Positions 19,493-29,039 are shown, counted from the stretch's first letter. The stretch is DNA of 64,000 bases from Paramesorhizobium endophyticum (GCF_014640615.1 NZ_BMHH01000018.1:37221-101220), one strand, 5' to 3'. Program-made: numbers and translations. Notes: a model not told the origin generated them from the sequence alone.

Positions 19493-22326
19493 ACGCGCTC
19501 CCCTTCGCCTTCGGCGCGCCGGCCATTCTCGCCGGGCTGATCGCCCTGCCGGTGATCTGGTGGCTGCTGCGCATGACGCCGCCGCCGCCGCAAAAGGAAG
19601 TATTTCCGCCACTCAAAATCCTCGCCCATGTGCTGAAAAGCGAGGAAACGCCCAACCGCAGCCCGTGGTGGTTGACGCTGCTGCGTCTCGTTATCGCCGC
19701 GCTGGTCATCCTGGCGTTGAGCCAACCCGTATGGAATCCGCGTCCCGCCACGCTGTCGGGGAATGAGCCCGTCGCCATCGTGCTCGACAATGGCTGGGCC
19801 TCGGCGAAGGACTGGACCGAGCGGCAGGCTGCGGCGGAGCGGCTGATCAGCGATGCTGAGCGCTCGGGCGCGCCGATCTATCTTATCGGCACGGCGGAGC
19901 GGCCCAATGCCGAAATCGGCCCGTTCGACGCCGTAGGCGCGCGCGAACGCCTGCAGGCGTTGCAGCCCCGCCCCATCCCGGTCGATCGCGAGGAAGCGTT
20001 CAAGCGCCTCGCCGCCGCAATCACCGTAACGCCGGGTACGCGAATCGCCTATTTGAATGACGGCATCGAAACGCCTGGTGCGGAAGCCGCCGTCCAGCAG
20101 CTCGATGGCAGCGGCGCAGCCTCCATGCTCTGGTACAAGCCCGATACCAGCGACCTTGCAGGCATCGTTTCGGTCGAGAATGGCGCGGACGCACTCACCG
20201 TCAACGCCGTGCGCCCCGCCGGTTCCGCCGCGCCCATGCGCGCCACCGTCGCCGCGCTCGACGCCAAGGGCCGCCACATTGCCGAAGCGCCGCTTGTCTT
20301 CGCACCCAGAGAAACCACGGCGCAGGCCCGCCTCCAGGCCCCCATCGAACTGCGCAATGATTTCGCCAGCGTGCGCATCGAGAGCGCCGGGCAGGCTGCA
20401 GCGACGCATCTTCTCGACGACAACTCCAAGCGCCGCCGCGTGGCGCTCCTTTCCGGCACAGAGGCCGATGTCGCCGCCGCCCAGCCGCTGCTATCACCGC
20501 TCTATTACATCTCCCGCGCGCTCCAGCCTTATGCCGATCTGATCGAGCCGCGCACCACGGATTTGAGCGAGGCGGTGCCGGAGCTTCTCGACCAGAAGCC
20601 GTCCGTGCTCATCATGGCCGATATCGGCAAGCTGCCGCAGGCCGCCGAGGAGCGGATCGTCGACTGGGTGTCAAAAGGCGGAACATTGATCCGTTTCGCC
20701 GGGCCAAAGCTTGCCGGGGCGAGCAGCGACGATTCCCTGCTGCCCGTGACGCTACGGCGCGGCGAGCGCTCGCTGGGCGGCACGCTGTCATGGTCGCAGC
20801 CGCAGCCCCTCGCGGCCTTCCCGGCGACGGGTCCCTTCGCGGGCCTCCCGACGCCCAAGGACGTCACCGTCACCAGGCAGGTGCTGGCCGAGCCCGCCGC
20901 CGACCTCATCGAAAAGACCTGGGCGAGCCTTGCCGATGGCACCCCGCTCATATCGGGCGAAACGCGCGATCAGGGCCGCATCGTGCTCTTCCATGTCGCC
21001 CCTGATGCCGGATGGTCCAACCTGCCGATCAGCGGCACATTCGTCGAAATGCTGCGCCGCCTCGTCGTCCTCTCGCGCGGCGCGGTGGGGGCCGAGACCA
21101 GCGCGGCCAATGTTTCGCTGCCGCCCTATCTGGTTCTGGCAGCGGATGGCGCGATGACGCCGCCCACGCCTGACGTGAAGCCCCTCGCCGTCAGTCCCGA
21201 TGCCACCCCCTCGGTCAGCTATGAAAACCCGCCCGGCTTCTACGGCTCGGAAGAGGCGCTGCGGGCGCTGAACCTGCTTGGCCCGAAATCCGAGCTAAAG
21301 CCGCTGATGGAGCCGAAACTCTCCTTGCCTCTGACGACCACGGCCTATGCCGCCGACACCTCTTTCCCGCTGCGAGGGCCGCTCTTTGCCGCCGCCGCGC
21401 TGCTGCTGGCGCTCGATACGCTGCTGATGCTCTGGCTCGGCGGCCATCTGCGCCTGCCGTCGCGTAAAGCCGCCCTACTCGGCGTTACGCTTTTGCTGCT
21501 GCTGCCTGCCGTACCCTTCGTTACGGCTTTACCTGCATTGGCGCAGGAGCAGGCGCATAATGACGAGAAGCCCGGCGACAAGGCGATGATCGATGCCGTC
21601 TCCTCCACCCACCTCGCCTATGTCGTCACCGGCGACAAGGCGGTGGACGACATCAGCAAAGCGGGGCTGGAAGGGCTGACACAGTTCCTGAAGGACAAGA
21701 CCGCGATGGAGCCGGGCGAGCCCATCGGCCTCGACCCCGCGCGGGACGAGCTCTCCTTCTACCCGCTCATCTACTGGCCGGTGGAGGCGAACGCTGCCAT
21801 GCCGAGCGAGGCGGCGATTGCCCGCGTCGATGCCTATATGCAGAACGGGGGAACGGTCCTCTTCGACACGCGCGACGAGCTTGCGGCGGGTGCCGTACCC
21901 GGCGGTACGACGCCCAACGGCCAGCGCCTGCGCGCCATTCTCGACGGCATGAACGTGCCGCCGCTGGAGCCGGTGCCTGATGATCACGTCCTGACGAAAT
22001 CCTTCTACATCATGCCCGACTTCCCCGGCCGCTATCGCGGCAGCCCGCTCTGGGTGCAATCCTCGCCCGACAGCGAAAAACGGGAAGATCGCCCGGTGCG
22101 CGTCGGCGACGGCGTCAGCCCCATCCTCATCACCGCCAATGATCTGGCTGGAGCCTGGGCGGTGAACGGCCAAGGCATGCCGCTGCTTCCCACCGTGCCG
22201 AACGACCCCATGCAGCGCGCCTATGCCATGCGCGGCGGCGTCAACATCATGATGTACATGCTGACCGGCAATTATAAATCCGATCAGGTGCACGTGCCCG
22301 CCCTGCTCGAGCGGCTGGGGAACTGA
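19489..22326 (+). CDS. BatA-type membrane protein with C-terminal DUF4159
   Basis: 945 residues. The N-terminus matches the aerotolerance-regulator (BatA) N-terminal domain: a first helix (about 8-25), the KEVFPPLKILAHV segment and a second helix (about 57-75). A long periplasmic-type region follows, then two helices near 625-645 and 660-678, and a C-terminal DUF4159 domain (about 700-940; the segment YPLIYWPVEANA and GGTVLFDTRD are typical). Anchored in the inner membrane. Start overlaps the DUF58 stop by four bases, so it belongs to the same operon; the set is generally thought to work on envelope stress or protein maturation, but the role is unproven. Confidence 0.9.
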   Translation: MNALPFAFGAPAILAGLIALPVIWWLLRMTPPPPQKEVFPPLKILAHVLKSEETPNRSPWWLTLLRLVIAALVILALSQPVWNPRPATLSGNEPVAIVLDNGWASAKDWTERQAAAERLISDAERSGAPIYLIGTAERPNAEIGPFDAVGARERLQALQPRPIPVDREEAFKRLAAAITVTPGTRIAYLNDGIETPGAEAAVQQLDGSGAASMLWYKPDTSDLAGIVSVENGADALTVNAVRPAGSAAPMRATVAALDAKGRHIAEAPLVFAPRETTAQARLQAPIELRNDFASVRIESAGQAAATHLLDDNSKRRRVALLSGTEADVAAAQPLLSPLYYISRALQPYADLIEPRTTDLSEAVPELLDQKPSVLIMADIGKLPQAAEERIVDWVSKGGTLIRFAGPKLAGASSDDSLLPVTLRRGERSLGGTLSWSQPQPLAAFPATGPFAGLPTPKDVTVTRQVLAEPAADLIEKTWASLADGTPLISGETRDQGRIVLFHVAPDAGWSNLPISGTFVEMLRRLVVLSRGAVGAETSAANVSLPPYLVLAADGAMTPPTPDVKPLAVSPDATPSVSYENPPGFYGSEEALRALNLLGPKSELKPLMEPKLSLPLTTTAYAADTSFPLRGPLFAAAALLLALDTLLMLWLGGHLRLPSRKAALLGVTLLLLLPAVPFVTALPALAQEQAHNDEKPGDKAMIDAVSSTHLAYVVTGDKAVDDISKAGLEGLTQFLKDKTAMEPGEPIGLDPARDELSFYPLIYWPVEANAAMPSEAAIARVDAYMQNGGTVLFDTRDELAAGAVPGGTTPNGQRLRAILDGMNVPPLEPVPDDHVLTKSFYIMPDFPGRYRGSPLWVQSSPDSEKREDRPVRVGDGVSPILITANDLAGAWAVNGQGMPLLPTVPNDPMQRAYAMRGGVNIMMYMLTGNYKSDQVHVPALLERLGN

Positions 22327-22369
22327 GCATGATCCCAAAAAGTTGCAGACTTTTTGGATAAGATCATGC
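22327..22369. repeat. Hairpin repeat inside the moxR operon
   Basis: GCATGATC and GATCATGC flank an inner stem CCAAAAAGT-TGCAG-ACTTTTTGG. It lies in the only sizeable gap of the operon, between the third and fourth genes. The stem could stabilise or punctuate the mRNA. It resembles the hairpin at 1885-1929 in layout but not in sequence. Confidence 0.7.
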
Positions 22370-22388
22370 GACCAAGGAATTAACACCT

Positions 22389-24467
22389 ATGCATACGTCC
22401 CTCGATTTTCAGCCGCTGTTCTCATGGGTCACCCTCGCCGCGATCCTGGCACCACTCACCTTGCTCGTGTTGGCGGGACTCGTGCTGCGCAGTCGCGGCG
22501 CGTTCATCCGTTTTCTCGCGCTGGCCGCGCTGGCGCTTGCCCTCGTCAATCCGGTCATCGTCAATGAGGAGCGCGAGCCGCTGAAAAGCGTCGTAACCGT
22601 CGTTGTCGACCGCAGTCAGAGCCAGGATTTGGGAAATAGGCAGGCGGATAGCACCCAGACTCTGGCGAATGTTCGGCAACAACTCGGCAATTTCCCGCAA
22701 TTCGACGTGCGCGTGGTCGATGCCGGGCGTTCCGGCAGCACCTCCACCCGGCTGTTCCAGGCGCTGGGCGGTGCCTTGCGCGACGTGCCCCCCTCCCGCG
22801 TCGGCGGCGCGATCCTGATCACCGATGGGCAGGTCCACGACATCCCGCAGAACATCGCCGGCCTCGGCTTCAGCGCGCCGCTGCACGCCCTCATCACCGG
22901 CACGCCTGATGAATTCGACCGCCGCATCCGCTTCGTCAACGCACCGCGCTTCGGCATCGCCACCAAGCCGCTGGAACTGACCTATACCGTTACCGACGAA
23001 GGAAAATCCGAAGCCGCGACGGGAACCGCGCGCGTCGAAATTCTCGTGAATGGCCAAGTGGTTAGCGAGGAAAACGCCACCATTGGCACTGAGATGAAAG
23101 CCGAGATCACCCTGCCCCGCGCCGGCGTCAACATCGTCGAAATCAGGACCGACACCCTCCCCGGCGAAGTCACCGGCGCCAACAACCGCGCCGTGGCGAA
23201 GATCGACGGCATCCGCGACAATCTGAAGGTGCTGCTGGTCTCCGGCGAGCCGCACAATGGCGAGCGCACCTGGCGCAATCTGCTGAAATCCGACGCGTCG
23301 GTCGATCTCGTCCATTTCACCATTCTGCGCCCCCCGGAAAAGCAGGACGGCACGCCGATCCACGAATTATCGCTCATCGCCTTCCCCACCCGCGAGCTGT
23401 TCGTCGAGAAGATCGAGGATTTCGACCTGATCATTCTCGACCGCTACCAGCACCGCGAGGTGATGCCATTGATTTATTACGATTTTATCAGCCAATATGT
23501 GGAAAATGGCGGCGCGCTTCTCATCGCCGCCGGCTCGGAATATGCCGGCGACCAGTCGATCGCGCAGACCCCGCTGGTAAGCACGCTTCCGGCGATGCCG
23601 ACCGGCGAGGTCACCGAGAAGGCGTTTTATCCGCGCCTGACCGATCTGGGCAAACGCCATCCGGTGACACGCGGTCTCGAAGGCGGAGCGCAGGAACCGC
23701 CGCATTGGAGCCGCTGGTTCCGCATCGTCGGCATCGACCAGCCGGAGGGGCAGGTGATCATGAGCGGCGCGGACAACAAGCCGCTTCTGGTCTTGAACCG
23801 CGTCGGCCAGGGCCGCGTCGGCATGTTCATGTCCGATCAGGGCTGGCTCTGGGCGCGCGGCTTCGAAGGCGGCGGGCCCTATGCCGCGCTCTACCGCCGC
23901 ATCGCCCACTGGCTGATGCAGGAGCCGGAACTGGAGGAGGAGCAGCTGACCGCCGACGACAATGGCGGCACGCTACAGATCCGCCGCCAGACGCTGGGCG
24001 ACAATCCCGGCAAGGCGAGCGTCGTCACGCCCTCCGGCAAAACCGCCGAGGTGAACTTGACGCAATCCGCGCCGGGCATCTTCACCGGCACGCTGGAGAC
24101 GGGCGAAATCGGCCTGTTCCAGATCGCCAATGGCGATTTGAGCACGCTCGCCCATGTCGGCCCCGTAGACGCCCCCGAATTCGCCGATAGCATCTCGACC
24201 ATGGCGAAGCTGGAGCCGCTGGCGTCGGAGACCGGCGGTAGCGTGCGGCGGCTGCGTCCGGAAGCAGGCCAGACGAGCATCGACGTTCCCGGCATCATCA
24301 CCGTGCGCGGTTCAGGCGCGGCAAGCGGCGCAAGCTGGATCGGCCTGCGCGAAACCGGCGATACGGCGCTGAAAAGCGTAAACCGCCTGCCACTCTTCTC
24401 CGGCTTCCTGGCTCTGGCCGCCATGCTGCTGGTGCTGGGCGGGGTGTGGTATCGCGAGGGGCGGTGA
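22389..24467 (+). CDS. Membrane protein with glutamine-amidotransferase-like domain, fourth gene of moxR operon
   Basis: 692 residues. Two N-terminal helices (about 14-33 and 38-56), a VWA-like stretch beginning VVTVVVDRSQSQD (about 66), a long extracytoplasmic region, a class I amidotransferase-like segment (YVENGGALLIAAGSEYAG, about 370-387) without a visible catalytic triad, and a final helix at about 667-686. Genes of this architecture regularly follow MoxR, DUF58 and DUF4159 genes in Rhizobiales. Start ATG at 22389; the hairpin at 22327-22369 separates it from the preceding gene. Function unknown, likely acts with the other three. Confidence 0.85.
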   Translation: MHTSLDFQPLFSWVTLAAILAPLTLLVLAGLVLRSRGAFIRFLALAALALALVNPVIVNEEREPLKSVVTVVVDRSQSQDLGNRQADSTQTLANVRQQLGNFPQFDVRVVDAGRSGSTSTRLFQALGGALRDVPPSRVGGAILITDGQVHDIPQNIAGLGFSAPLHALITGTPDEFDRRIRFVNAPRFGIATKPLELTYTVTDEGKSEAATGTARVEILVNGQVVSEENATIGTEMKAEITLPRAGVNIVEIRTDTLPGEVTGANNRAVAKIDGIRDNLKVLLVSGEPHNGERTWRNLLKSDASVDLVHFTILRPPEKQDGTPIHELSLIAFPTRELFVEKIEDFDLIILDRYQHREVMPLIYYDFISQYVENGGALLIAAGSEYAGDQSIAQTPLVSTLPAMPTGEVTEKAFYPRLTDLGKRHPVTRGLEGGAQEPPHWSRWFRIVGIDQPEGQVIMSGADNKPLLVLNRVGQGRVGMFMSDQGWLWARGFEGGGPYAALYRRIAHWLMQEPELEEEQLTADDNGGTLQIRRQTLGDNPGKASVVTPSGKTAEVNLTQSAPGIFTGTLETGEIGLFQIANGDLSTLAHVGPVDAPEFADSISTMAKLEPLASETGGSVRRLRPEAGQTSIDVPGIITVRGSGAASGASWIGLRETGDTALKSVNRLPLFSGFLALAAMLLVLGGVWYREGR

Positions 24468-24474
24468 TTTTTCT

Positions 24475-24621
24475 TCCCTCCCCCTTGCGGGGAGTGTGGC
24501 CCGAAGGGTCGGGTGGGGGGTGGTGACGCTTGCCGCCAAGGTTTTCGAAGGAAGCGCAAACGTCACCACCCCCATCCGCCCGCTAACGCGCACCTTCCCC
24601 GCAGGGGGGAAGGAGGGCGCG
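24475..24621. repeat. R3 intergenic element
   Basis: Same layout as at 11080-11226: outer GC-rich arms and the inner pair GTGGTGACG / CGTCACCAC around about 20 variable bases. It fills the space between the convergent moxR operon and the GNAT gene. Confidence 0.85.
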
Positions 24622-24627
24622 AGCCTT

Positions 24628-25134
24628 TTACGCCCTATCCCTATGCTTCACCATCCCCGCCACCTTCTCCAGCGCGCGCGGATAAAGCTCGCACGCCAGC
24701 AGCCGATTGGAATCGACGGGTGCAGGCATCAAAATCTTCCCCGGCTCGACCTTGCGAAAGCCGAACGGCCCGTAATAAGGCTCATCGCCGACGAGCACGA
24801 CCAGCCTATGCCCAGCCACCCGCGCCGCCTCCATCGTCATGCGCATCAGCGCGCGGCCAATTCCGCGGCTTTTCCATTCCGACCGCACCGCCAAGGGCCC
24901 GAGCAACAGCGCCGGCGTCGTGCCGATCACCACATGCGTCATGCGCACCGAGCCGATGACGATACCGCCATGCAGCGCGACGAAGGACAGCGCGCGGTCA
25001 TGCGGCCCGCCCTCGCGGATGCGATAGGAAGCGCGCACGAAACGCCCCGGCCCGAAGGCCTCGGCATTGATGGCTTCGATTTCAGGATTATGCGCAGATT
25101 CTTCCTGCGCGTAGGTTAGTTCAAGGGGCTGCAT
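24628..25134 (-). CDS. GNAT family N-acetyltransferase (YhbS-like)
   Basis: 168 residues; acetyl-CoA-dependent acetyltransferase of unknown substrate. The acetyl-CoA loop is seen at WKSRGIGRALMRMTMEAA, preceded by LLLGPLAVRSE; the later DEPYYGPFGFRKVEPG segment is typical of the YhbS subgroup. The start at 25134 (MQPLELTYAQ) gives the usual length; the longer frame upstream has no ribosome binding site and is not family-like. Confidence 0.88.
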   Translation of the reverse strand: MQPLELTYAQEESAHNPEIEAINAEAFGPGRFVRASYRIREGGPHDRALSFVALHGGIVIGSVRMTHVVIGTTPALLLGPLAVRSEWKSRGIGRALMRMTMEAARVAGHRLVVLVGDEPYYGPFGFRKVEPGKILMPAPVDSNRLLACELYPRALEKVAGMVKHRDRA

Positions 25135-25382
25135 GGCAACAAATCGCAATTGGAGAAATCGGGCGCAACCCTCAGGCCGCGCAGACAGGTGCAACAGCAC
25201 TTTTCAGCGCCGGTCCGGTTCATCGTCGGATGAAGAGCATCCCTGTCAAAACATCTCTCCCAAATGCGGGCCATCTCGGCCCATTGGATCGTTCGGCTCC
25301 TTAGCATCAAAAGACGCCAGCGTAAATAAAATAAATCTCAAGTGGTTGCCGGACCGTTTCCATCCGGCCCCGCGCCTCCAAC

Positions 25383-25493
25383 CGTCATTCTCGGGCTTGT
25401 CCCGAGAATCCACCAAGGCTTAATCCATCAGTACGGGAACGACTTATCTCTTCCTTAGGACAGATTCTCGGGACAAGCCCGAGAATGACGGCT
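25383..25493. repeat. R1' palindrome pair
   Basis: CGTCATTCTCGGGCTTGTCC... at 25383-25414 and its inverted counterpart at 25463-25493 flank about 48 bases. Same unit type at 47629-47750 and, interrupted, at the right edge of the window. Confidence 0.82.
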
Positions 25494-25556
25494 GGAGGGG
25501 CGTCCGTTGCAGATTTATCACACCATTCTCCGCCTTTCGCATCACCGCCCCCATCG

Positions 25557-25570
25557 TTGACCTGCGTCAA
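25557..25570 (+). promoter_or_regulatory. Fnr-type operator upstream of ompW-like gene
   Basis: TTGACCTGCGTCAA is a perfect TTGAC-N4-GTCAA palindrome, the form bound by Fnr/NnrR-class regulators. Its centre is about 72 bases before the ATG. An AT-rich -10-like segment (CATAAATAAT, about 25604) follows at a spacing that suits activation. Regulation by low oxygen is an inference; E. coli ompW is known to respond to FNR. Confidence 0.6.
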
Positions 25571-25635
25571 ACGCCCTCCTCCCCCGCGGGACCATGGTGC
25601 CCGCATAAATAATCAACGATCAAGGAGAGAGGATC

Positions 25636-26328
25636 ATGAAAGAGTTGAATGGCATGGCGCGGGGGCTGGCAGCGGCGGCGGCGCTTTTCCTCACGGGGCA
25701 GGCCAATGCGGCGGACGCGGTGGTGGCCGCACCGCAAGCCCCACAGGCGGAAGCGCCGGCGGCATTGAGCCCGTGGCAGTTCCGTCTACGGGCGCTGGGG
25801 GTCGTCACCAATGACAGCGGCAGCGTCGACCAGATTCCGGGCTCCGACCTCTCCTATTCGGACACGATCGTGCCGGAGCTGGATATCACCTATTACTTCA
25901 CCGACAATCTGGCGGCTGAACTGATCCTCGGCACCACCAAGGCCAATGTGAACGGCGAAGGCGCGATCGGTGGGCTCGGCAAGATCGGCGAAGTCTGGTT
26001 GCTGCCGCCCACGCTGACGATGCAGTACCATTTCACCAATTTCGGCGCATTCAAGCCCTATGTCGGCGCGGGCGTGAACTACACGATCTTCTATAACCAG
26101 GACGGCAACGGCGCCCTGCGCGATCTCGACGTGAAAAACACCTTCGGCGCGGCGCTGCAGGTCGGCTTCGACTACATGATCGACCAGCACTGGGGCGTGA
26201 ACTTCGACGTGAAGAAGCTGTTCCTGAAGCCCGACTTCGACGCAACACTGGCCGACGGCACGGCGATTTCCGGCGAGGCCAAGCTCGATCCATGGCTGAT
26301 CGGCGCGGGCGTGACGTATCGGTTTTAA
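25636..26328 (+). CDS. ompW: OmpW family outer membrane protein
   Basis: 230 residues. An N-terminal signal peptide ends near residue 25 (LTGQANA-AD). The mature part forms an eight-strand barrel of the OmpW family: WQFRLRALGVVTND near the start, ELDITYYFTDNLAAELILGTT, then PPTLTMQYHF with FKPYVGAGVNYTIFY, and ending in WLIGAGVTYRF with a terminal Phe. OmpW proteins are small pores for hydrophobic molecules. Start ATG at 25636 has AAGGAGAGAGG upstream. Stands alone with its own promoter. Confidence 0.93.
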   Translation: MKELNGMARGLAAAAALFLTGQANAADAVVAAPQAPQAEAPAALSPWQFRLRALGVVTNDSGSVDQIPGSDLSYSDTIVPELDITYYFTDNLAAELILGTTKANVNGEGAIGGLGKIGEVWLLPPTLTMQYHFTNFGAFKPYVGAGVNYTIFYNQDGNGALRDLDVKNTFGAALQVGFDYMIDQHWGVNFDVKKLFLKPDFDATLADGTAISGEAKLDPWLIGAGVTYRF

Positions 26329-26347
26329 TGCGCTCATAATAAACCCC

Positions 26348-26518
26348 GGCGGGACAGTACCCCCCTCTGTCCTGCCGGACATCTCCCCCACAAGGGGGGA
26401 GATTGGCTGTCATTCGCCTCGCCTCCAATCGCATACGTCGCAGAAGAAAGCGCCGTCATCAATGAAGGCCAATCTCCCCCCTTGTGGGGGAGATGCCCGG
26501 CAGGGCAGAGGGGGGTCT
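26348..26518. repeat. R2 intergenic element
   Basis: Left arm GGCGGGACAGTACCCCCCTC, right arm ending GGCAGAGGGGGG; core contains CTCCAATCGCATACGTCGCA and GCGCCGTCATCAATG. Sits between two convergent genes (ompW and the NUDIX gene). Confidence 0.83.
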
Positions 26519-26584
26519 CACACGCGAAAACGCTGAATCACTTTCCCAACAAGTCCGCCCAACCGATTCAAACGACTCGCCTTT

Positions 26585-27055
26585 TCACCACGTCTCGGAC
26601 GGCGTCTCCCCTTCAAGTATTTCCTTAAGCCGCCGCCGCGTCGAAGGTGTAACGCCCTCGGGCAGATCGTCCAGCGCAAAGAACCCGGCCTCGGCAATCT
26701 CGCGGTCCGCCAGCTTCGGCGCAGTCTGCCGCCACTTCCGGCAAACATACAGCGCCACGTGGTCGCGTCGCGACGCATGGGCGTTCATATAAAGACCGAA
26801 AAGCTCCGCCGGGCCGGTCAGTTCGATATTGCCCTCTTCGCTGAGTTCCTTGGCAAGCGCCTGCCCGAAGGTCTCGCCCGTCTCCACCCCGCCGCCCGGA
26901 AAATGCCAGCCCGGCACATAGGTGTGGCGGATGAGGAAGACCGTCCCCGCCTTTTCGTCCAGCACCACCGCGCGCACGCCCAGCGTCATCGACCGCCTGA
27001 GGAGAAACCAGGTGTGGAAAAGCCTGCGCCGCAGCCTCGTTGCAATATCCGCCAT
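26585..27055 (-). CDS. NUDIX hydrolase
   Basis: 156 residues; hydrolyses a nucleoside diphosphate linked to another moiety. The NUDIX box is seen as GGGVETGETFGQALAKELSEEGNIEL: the Gly, the first Glu and the EE pair are in place, but the usual Arg of the REUXEE core is Lys (KELSEEGN). N-terminal residues 1-22 are basic (ATRLRRRLFHTWFLLRRS). The start at 27055 (MADIATRLRR) gives a normal length. Divergent from the phosphoesterase with only 50 bases between. Substrate cannot be told. Confidence 0.88.
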   Translation of the reverse strand: MADIATRLRRRLFHTWFLLRRSMTLGVRAVVLDEKAGTVFLIRHTYVPGWHFPGGGVETGETFGQALAKELSEEGNIELTGPAELFGLYMNAHASRRDHVALYVCRKWRQTAPKLADREIAEAGFFALDDLPEGVTPSTRRRLKEILEGETPSETW

Positions 27056-27105
27056 ACCGGGCCTTTCCTTGCTTTTATCTGATATCAAAGGCTACACCGT
27101 AAGGC

Positions 27106-28041
27106 ATGTTCAAGCTGGCCCACATATCCGACATCCATCTTTCGCCCCTGCCCGGCGTTACCTACCGGGAATTGATGTCCAAGCGTATCACCGGCTATGT
27201 CAACTGGATCCGCCACCGGCGGGGCACGATGACGGGCGATGCGCTCGGCAACCTCACGCTCGCCATGCACGCCGAGAAGCCCGACCATATTGCCGTCACG
27301 GGCGATCTCGTCAATCTCGCGCTTGATCTGGAAATCGAGGCGGCGCGGTTGTGGCTGGAGACGCTGGGCGATCCCGCCAATGTCTCGCTCGTCCCCGGAA
27401 ATCACGACGCCTATGTGCCGGGCGCGCTCGACAAGGCCTGCCGCGCCTGGGAGCCATGGATGCGCGGCGACGGCGTCGATAATCAAGGTGACCGGGTCGA
27501 ATTTCCCTATATGCGCGCGCGCGAGGGCGTGGCGCTGATCGGCGTCTCCTCCGCCCGCGCCACCGCGCCCTTTCTGGCGAGCGGCGATTTCAGCCGCCGC
27601 CAGGCCGTGCGGCTGGCGGAGATGCTGGACGAAGCGGGCAAACGCGGCCTCTTCCGCGTCGTCATGATTCATCACCCGCCCGTGCGCGGGGCGGCGCGAG
27701 CCCATAAAAGATTGTTCGGCATAGGCCGCTTCCAGAAAGTGATCCGCCAGCACGGCGCGGAATTGATCCTGCACGGCCACACCCATCGGGCGACCCGTTA
27801 CGAGATCGACGGTCCCTCAGGGCCGGTGCCCGTCATCTGCGTGCCCTCCGCCTCGCAAGGCTTCGGCGCCAGCCGCCCCGCCGCGCGGTTCAATCTGTTC
27901 AATATCGGGAAAAAGAATGGCGCGTGGATCTGCCACTGGACCGAACGCGGGATCGTGGATGCGAGCGGGAAAATTGTGACGATTGGGGAGCATGAGTTGA
28001 GGGTAGGCGCACCGCTGCATCTGTCGGCGGATCGCGGTTAA
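27106..28041 (+). CDS. Calcineurin-like metallophosphoesterase
   Basis: 311 residues with all five motifs of the family: SDIHL (8-12), TGDLVN (about 65-70), PGNHD (about 96-100), HHPPVR (about 188-193) and HGHTH (about 224-228), which bind two metals. Residues 20-45 are an insertion common in alphaproteobacterial members (RELMSKRITGYVNWIRHRRG). Target may be a cyclic nucleotide, phospholipid or phosphoprotein; nothing here decides it. Cytoplasmic. R2 repeat follows. Confidence 0.92.
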   Translation: MFKLAHISDIHLSPLPGVTYRELMSKRITGYVNWIRHRRGTMTGDALGNLTLAMHAEKPDHIAVTGDLVNLALDLEIEAARLWLETLGDPANVSLVPGNHDAYVPGALDKACRAWEPWMRGDGVDNQGDRVEFPYMRAREGVALIGVSSARATAPFLASGDFSRRQAVRLAEMLDEAGKRGLFRVVMIHHPPVRGAARAHKRLFGIGRFQKVIRQHGAELILHGHTHRATRYEIDGPSGPVPVICVPSASQGFGASRPAARFNLFNIGKKNGAWICHWTERGIVDASGKIVTIGEHELRVGAPLHLSADRG

Positions 28042-28060
28042 TCCAATAAACGGAAATCTC

Positions 28061-28242
28061 GGCGGGACAGCGCCCCCCTCTGGGCTGCCGCCCATCTCCC
28101 CCGCAAGGGGGGAGATTAGCCTTCATGGGCGCGCGAAGCTAATCACATACGTTGAAGAATAGAGAACCGTCATTGATGCCAGCCAATCTCCCCCCTTTGC
28201 GGGAGAGATGTCCGGCAGGACAGAGGGGGGCGCTGTCCCGCC
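28061..28242. repeat. R2 intergenic element
   Basis: Arms begin GGCGGGACAGCGCCCCCCTC and end with the complement GGGGGGCGCTGTCCCGCC; core carries CTAATCACATACGTTGA and ACCGTCATTGATGCC. Between two convergent genes. Confidence 0.85.
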
Positions 28243-28274
28243 AACGGTCCCAGATGTTCTATACATACAGTCCG

Positions 28275-29039
28275 CTAAACCAGCCGCACCGACATCCCCC
28301 CATCGGCCAGCATCGGGCTTCCCGTCACGAAGCTCGCCCGGTCCGACAACAGGAACAGCGCCGCCTGTGCGATTTCCCTCGCCTCCGCCATGCGCTTCAT
28401 CGGATGCAGATTGCCGACGAACTCCAGGAACTCTGGTTTGGCATCCCCGGCGACACGCGTGATCGTTCCGCCCGGCAGCAGCGCGTTGATACGAACGCCA
28501 TCCGGCCCGTGATCTGACGCAAGCGACTGTGTGAAGCCGATGAGTCCCGCCTTCGATGCCGCATAGGCGCTCATGCCCGGCAGCCCGCCATTGCCGAACC
28601 CGACAAAGCTGGAGGTGAAGACGATCGAGCCTCTGCCCTGCTTCTTCATGACCGGTATCTGTGCCTTGGCGGCGAGAAATGCGCTCGTCAGGTTGATCGC
28701 AATGACATCGCTCCAATTGGCAAGCGTCATCTCGCCCACCGGCTGCATTTCCCCGACAATGCCCGCATTGTTGAACGCCCCGTCCAGCCCGCCGAACGTC
28801 GTTACCGCCATATCCACGAGGGCAGCGGCATAGCCCTCCTCGCGCACGTCGCCTGCAAGCAACACCGCCCTGCCCTCGCCGCCGCCTCTGTTGATCTCAT
28901 CCGCAAGCGCTTCCAGCTCCGCCGCCCGGCGCGCGCCGAGAACCACATTGGCCCCCTCCGCCGCAAACAACACCGCTGCCGCCGCGCCAATCCCACTGCT
29001 CGCACCGGTGATGATGATCGATTTGTTTTTTAGTTCCAT
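28275..29039 (-). CDS. Short-chain dehydrogenase/reductase (SDR)
   Basis: 254 residues, classical SDR. NAD(P)-binding TGASSGIG (residues 11-18), NNAG (about 91-94), catalytic Ser in VFTSSFVG and the YxxxK pair in SAYAASKAGLIG (about 157-168), and the C-terminal VTGSPMLADGGMSV. Arg at ARRAAE after the second strand suggests NADP(H). Substrate unknown. Has its own start ATG at 29039 with GGAG upstream. Confidence 0.92.
   Translation of the reverse strand: MELKNKSIIITGASSGIGAAAAVLFAAEGANVVLGARRAAELEALADEINRGGGEGRAVLLAGDVREEGYAAALVDMAVTTFGGLDGAFNNAGIVGEMQPVGEMTLANWSDVIAINLTSAFLAAKAQIPVMKKQGRGSIVFTSSFVGFGNGGLPGMSAYAASKAGLIGFTQSLASDHGPDGVRINALLPGGTITRVAGDAKPEFLEFVGNLHPMKRMAEAREIAQAALFLLSDRASFVTGSPMLADGGMSVRLV

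Larger units (their letters stand above)
25135..25635. other. 500-base gap with R1' repeat pair and ompW promoter
   Basis: Contains an R1' palindrome pair (25383-25414 and 25463-25493), the promoter of the OmpW gene with a Fnr-type box at 25557-25570, and otherwise nothing coding that I can support. Confidence 0.7.
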
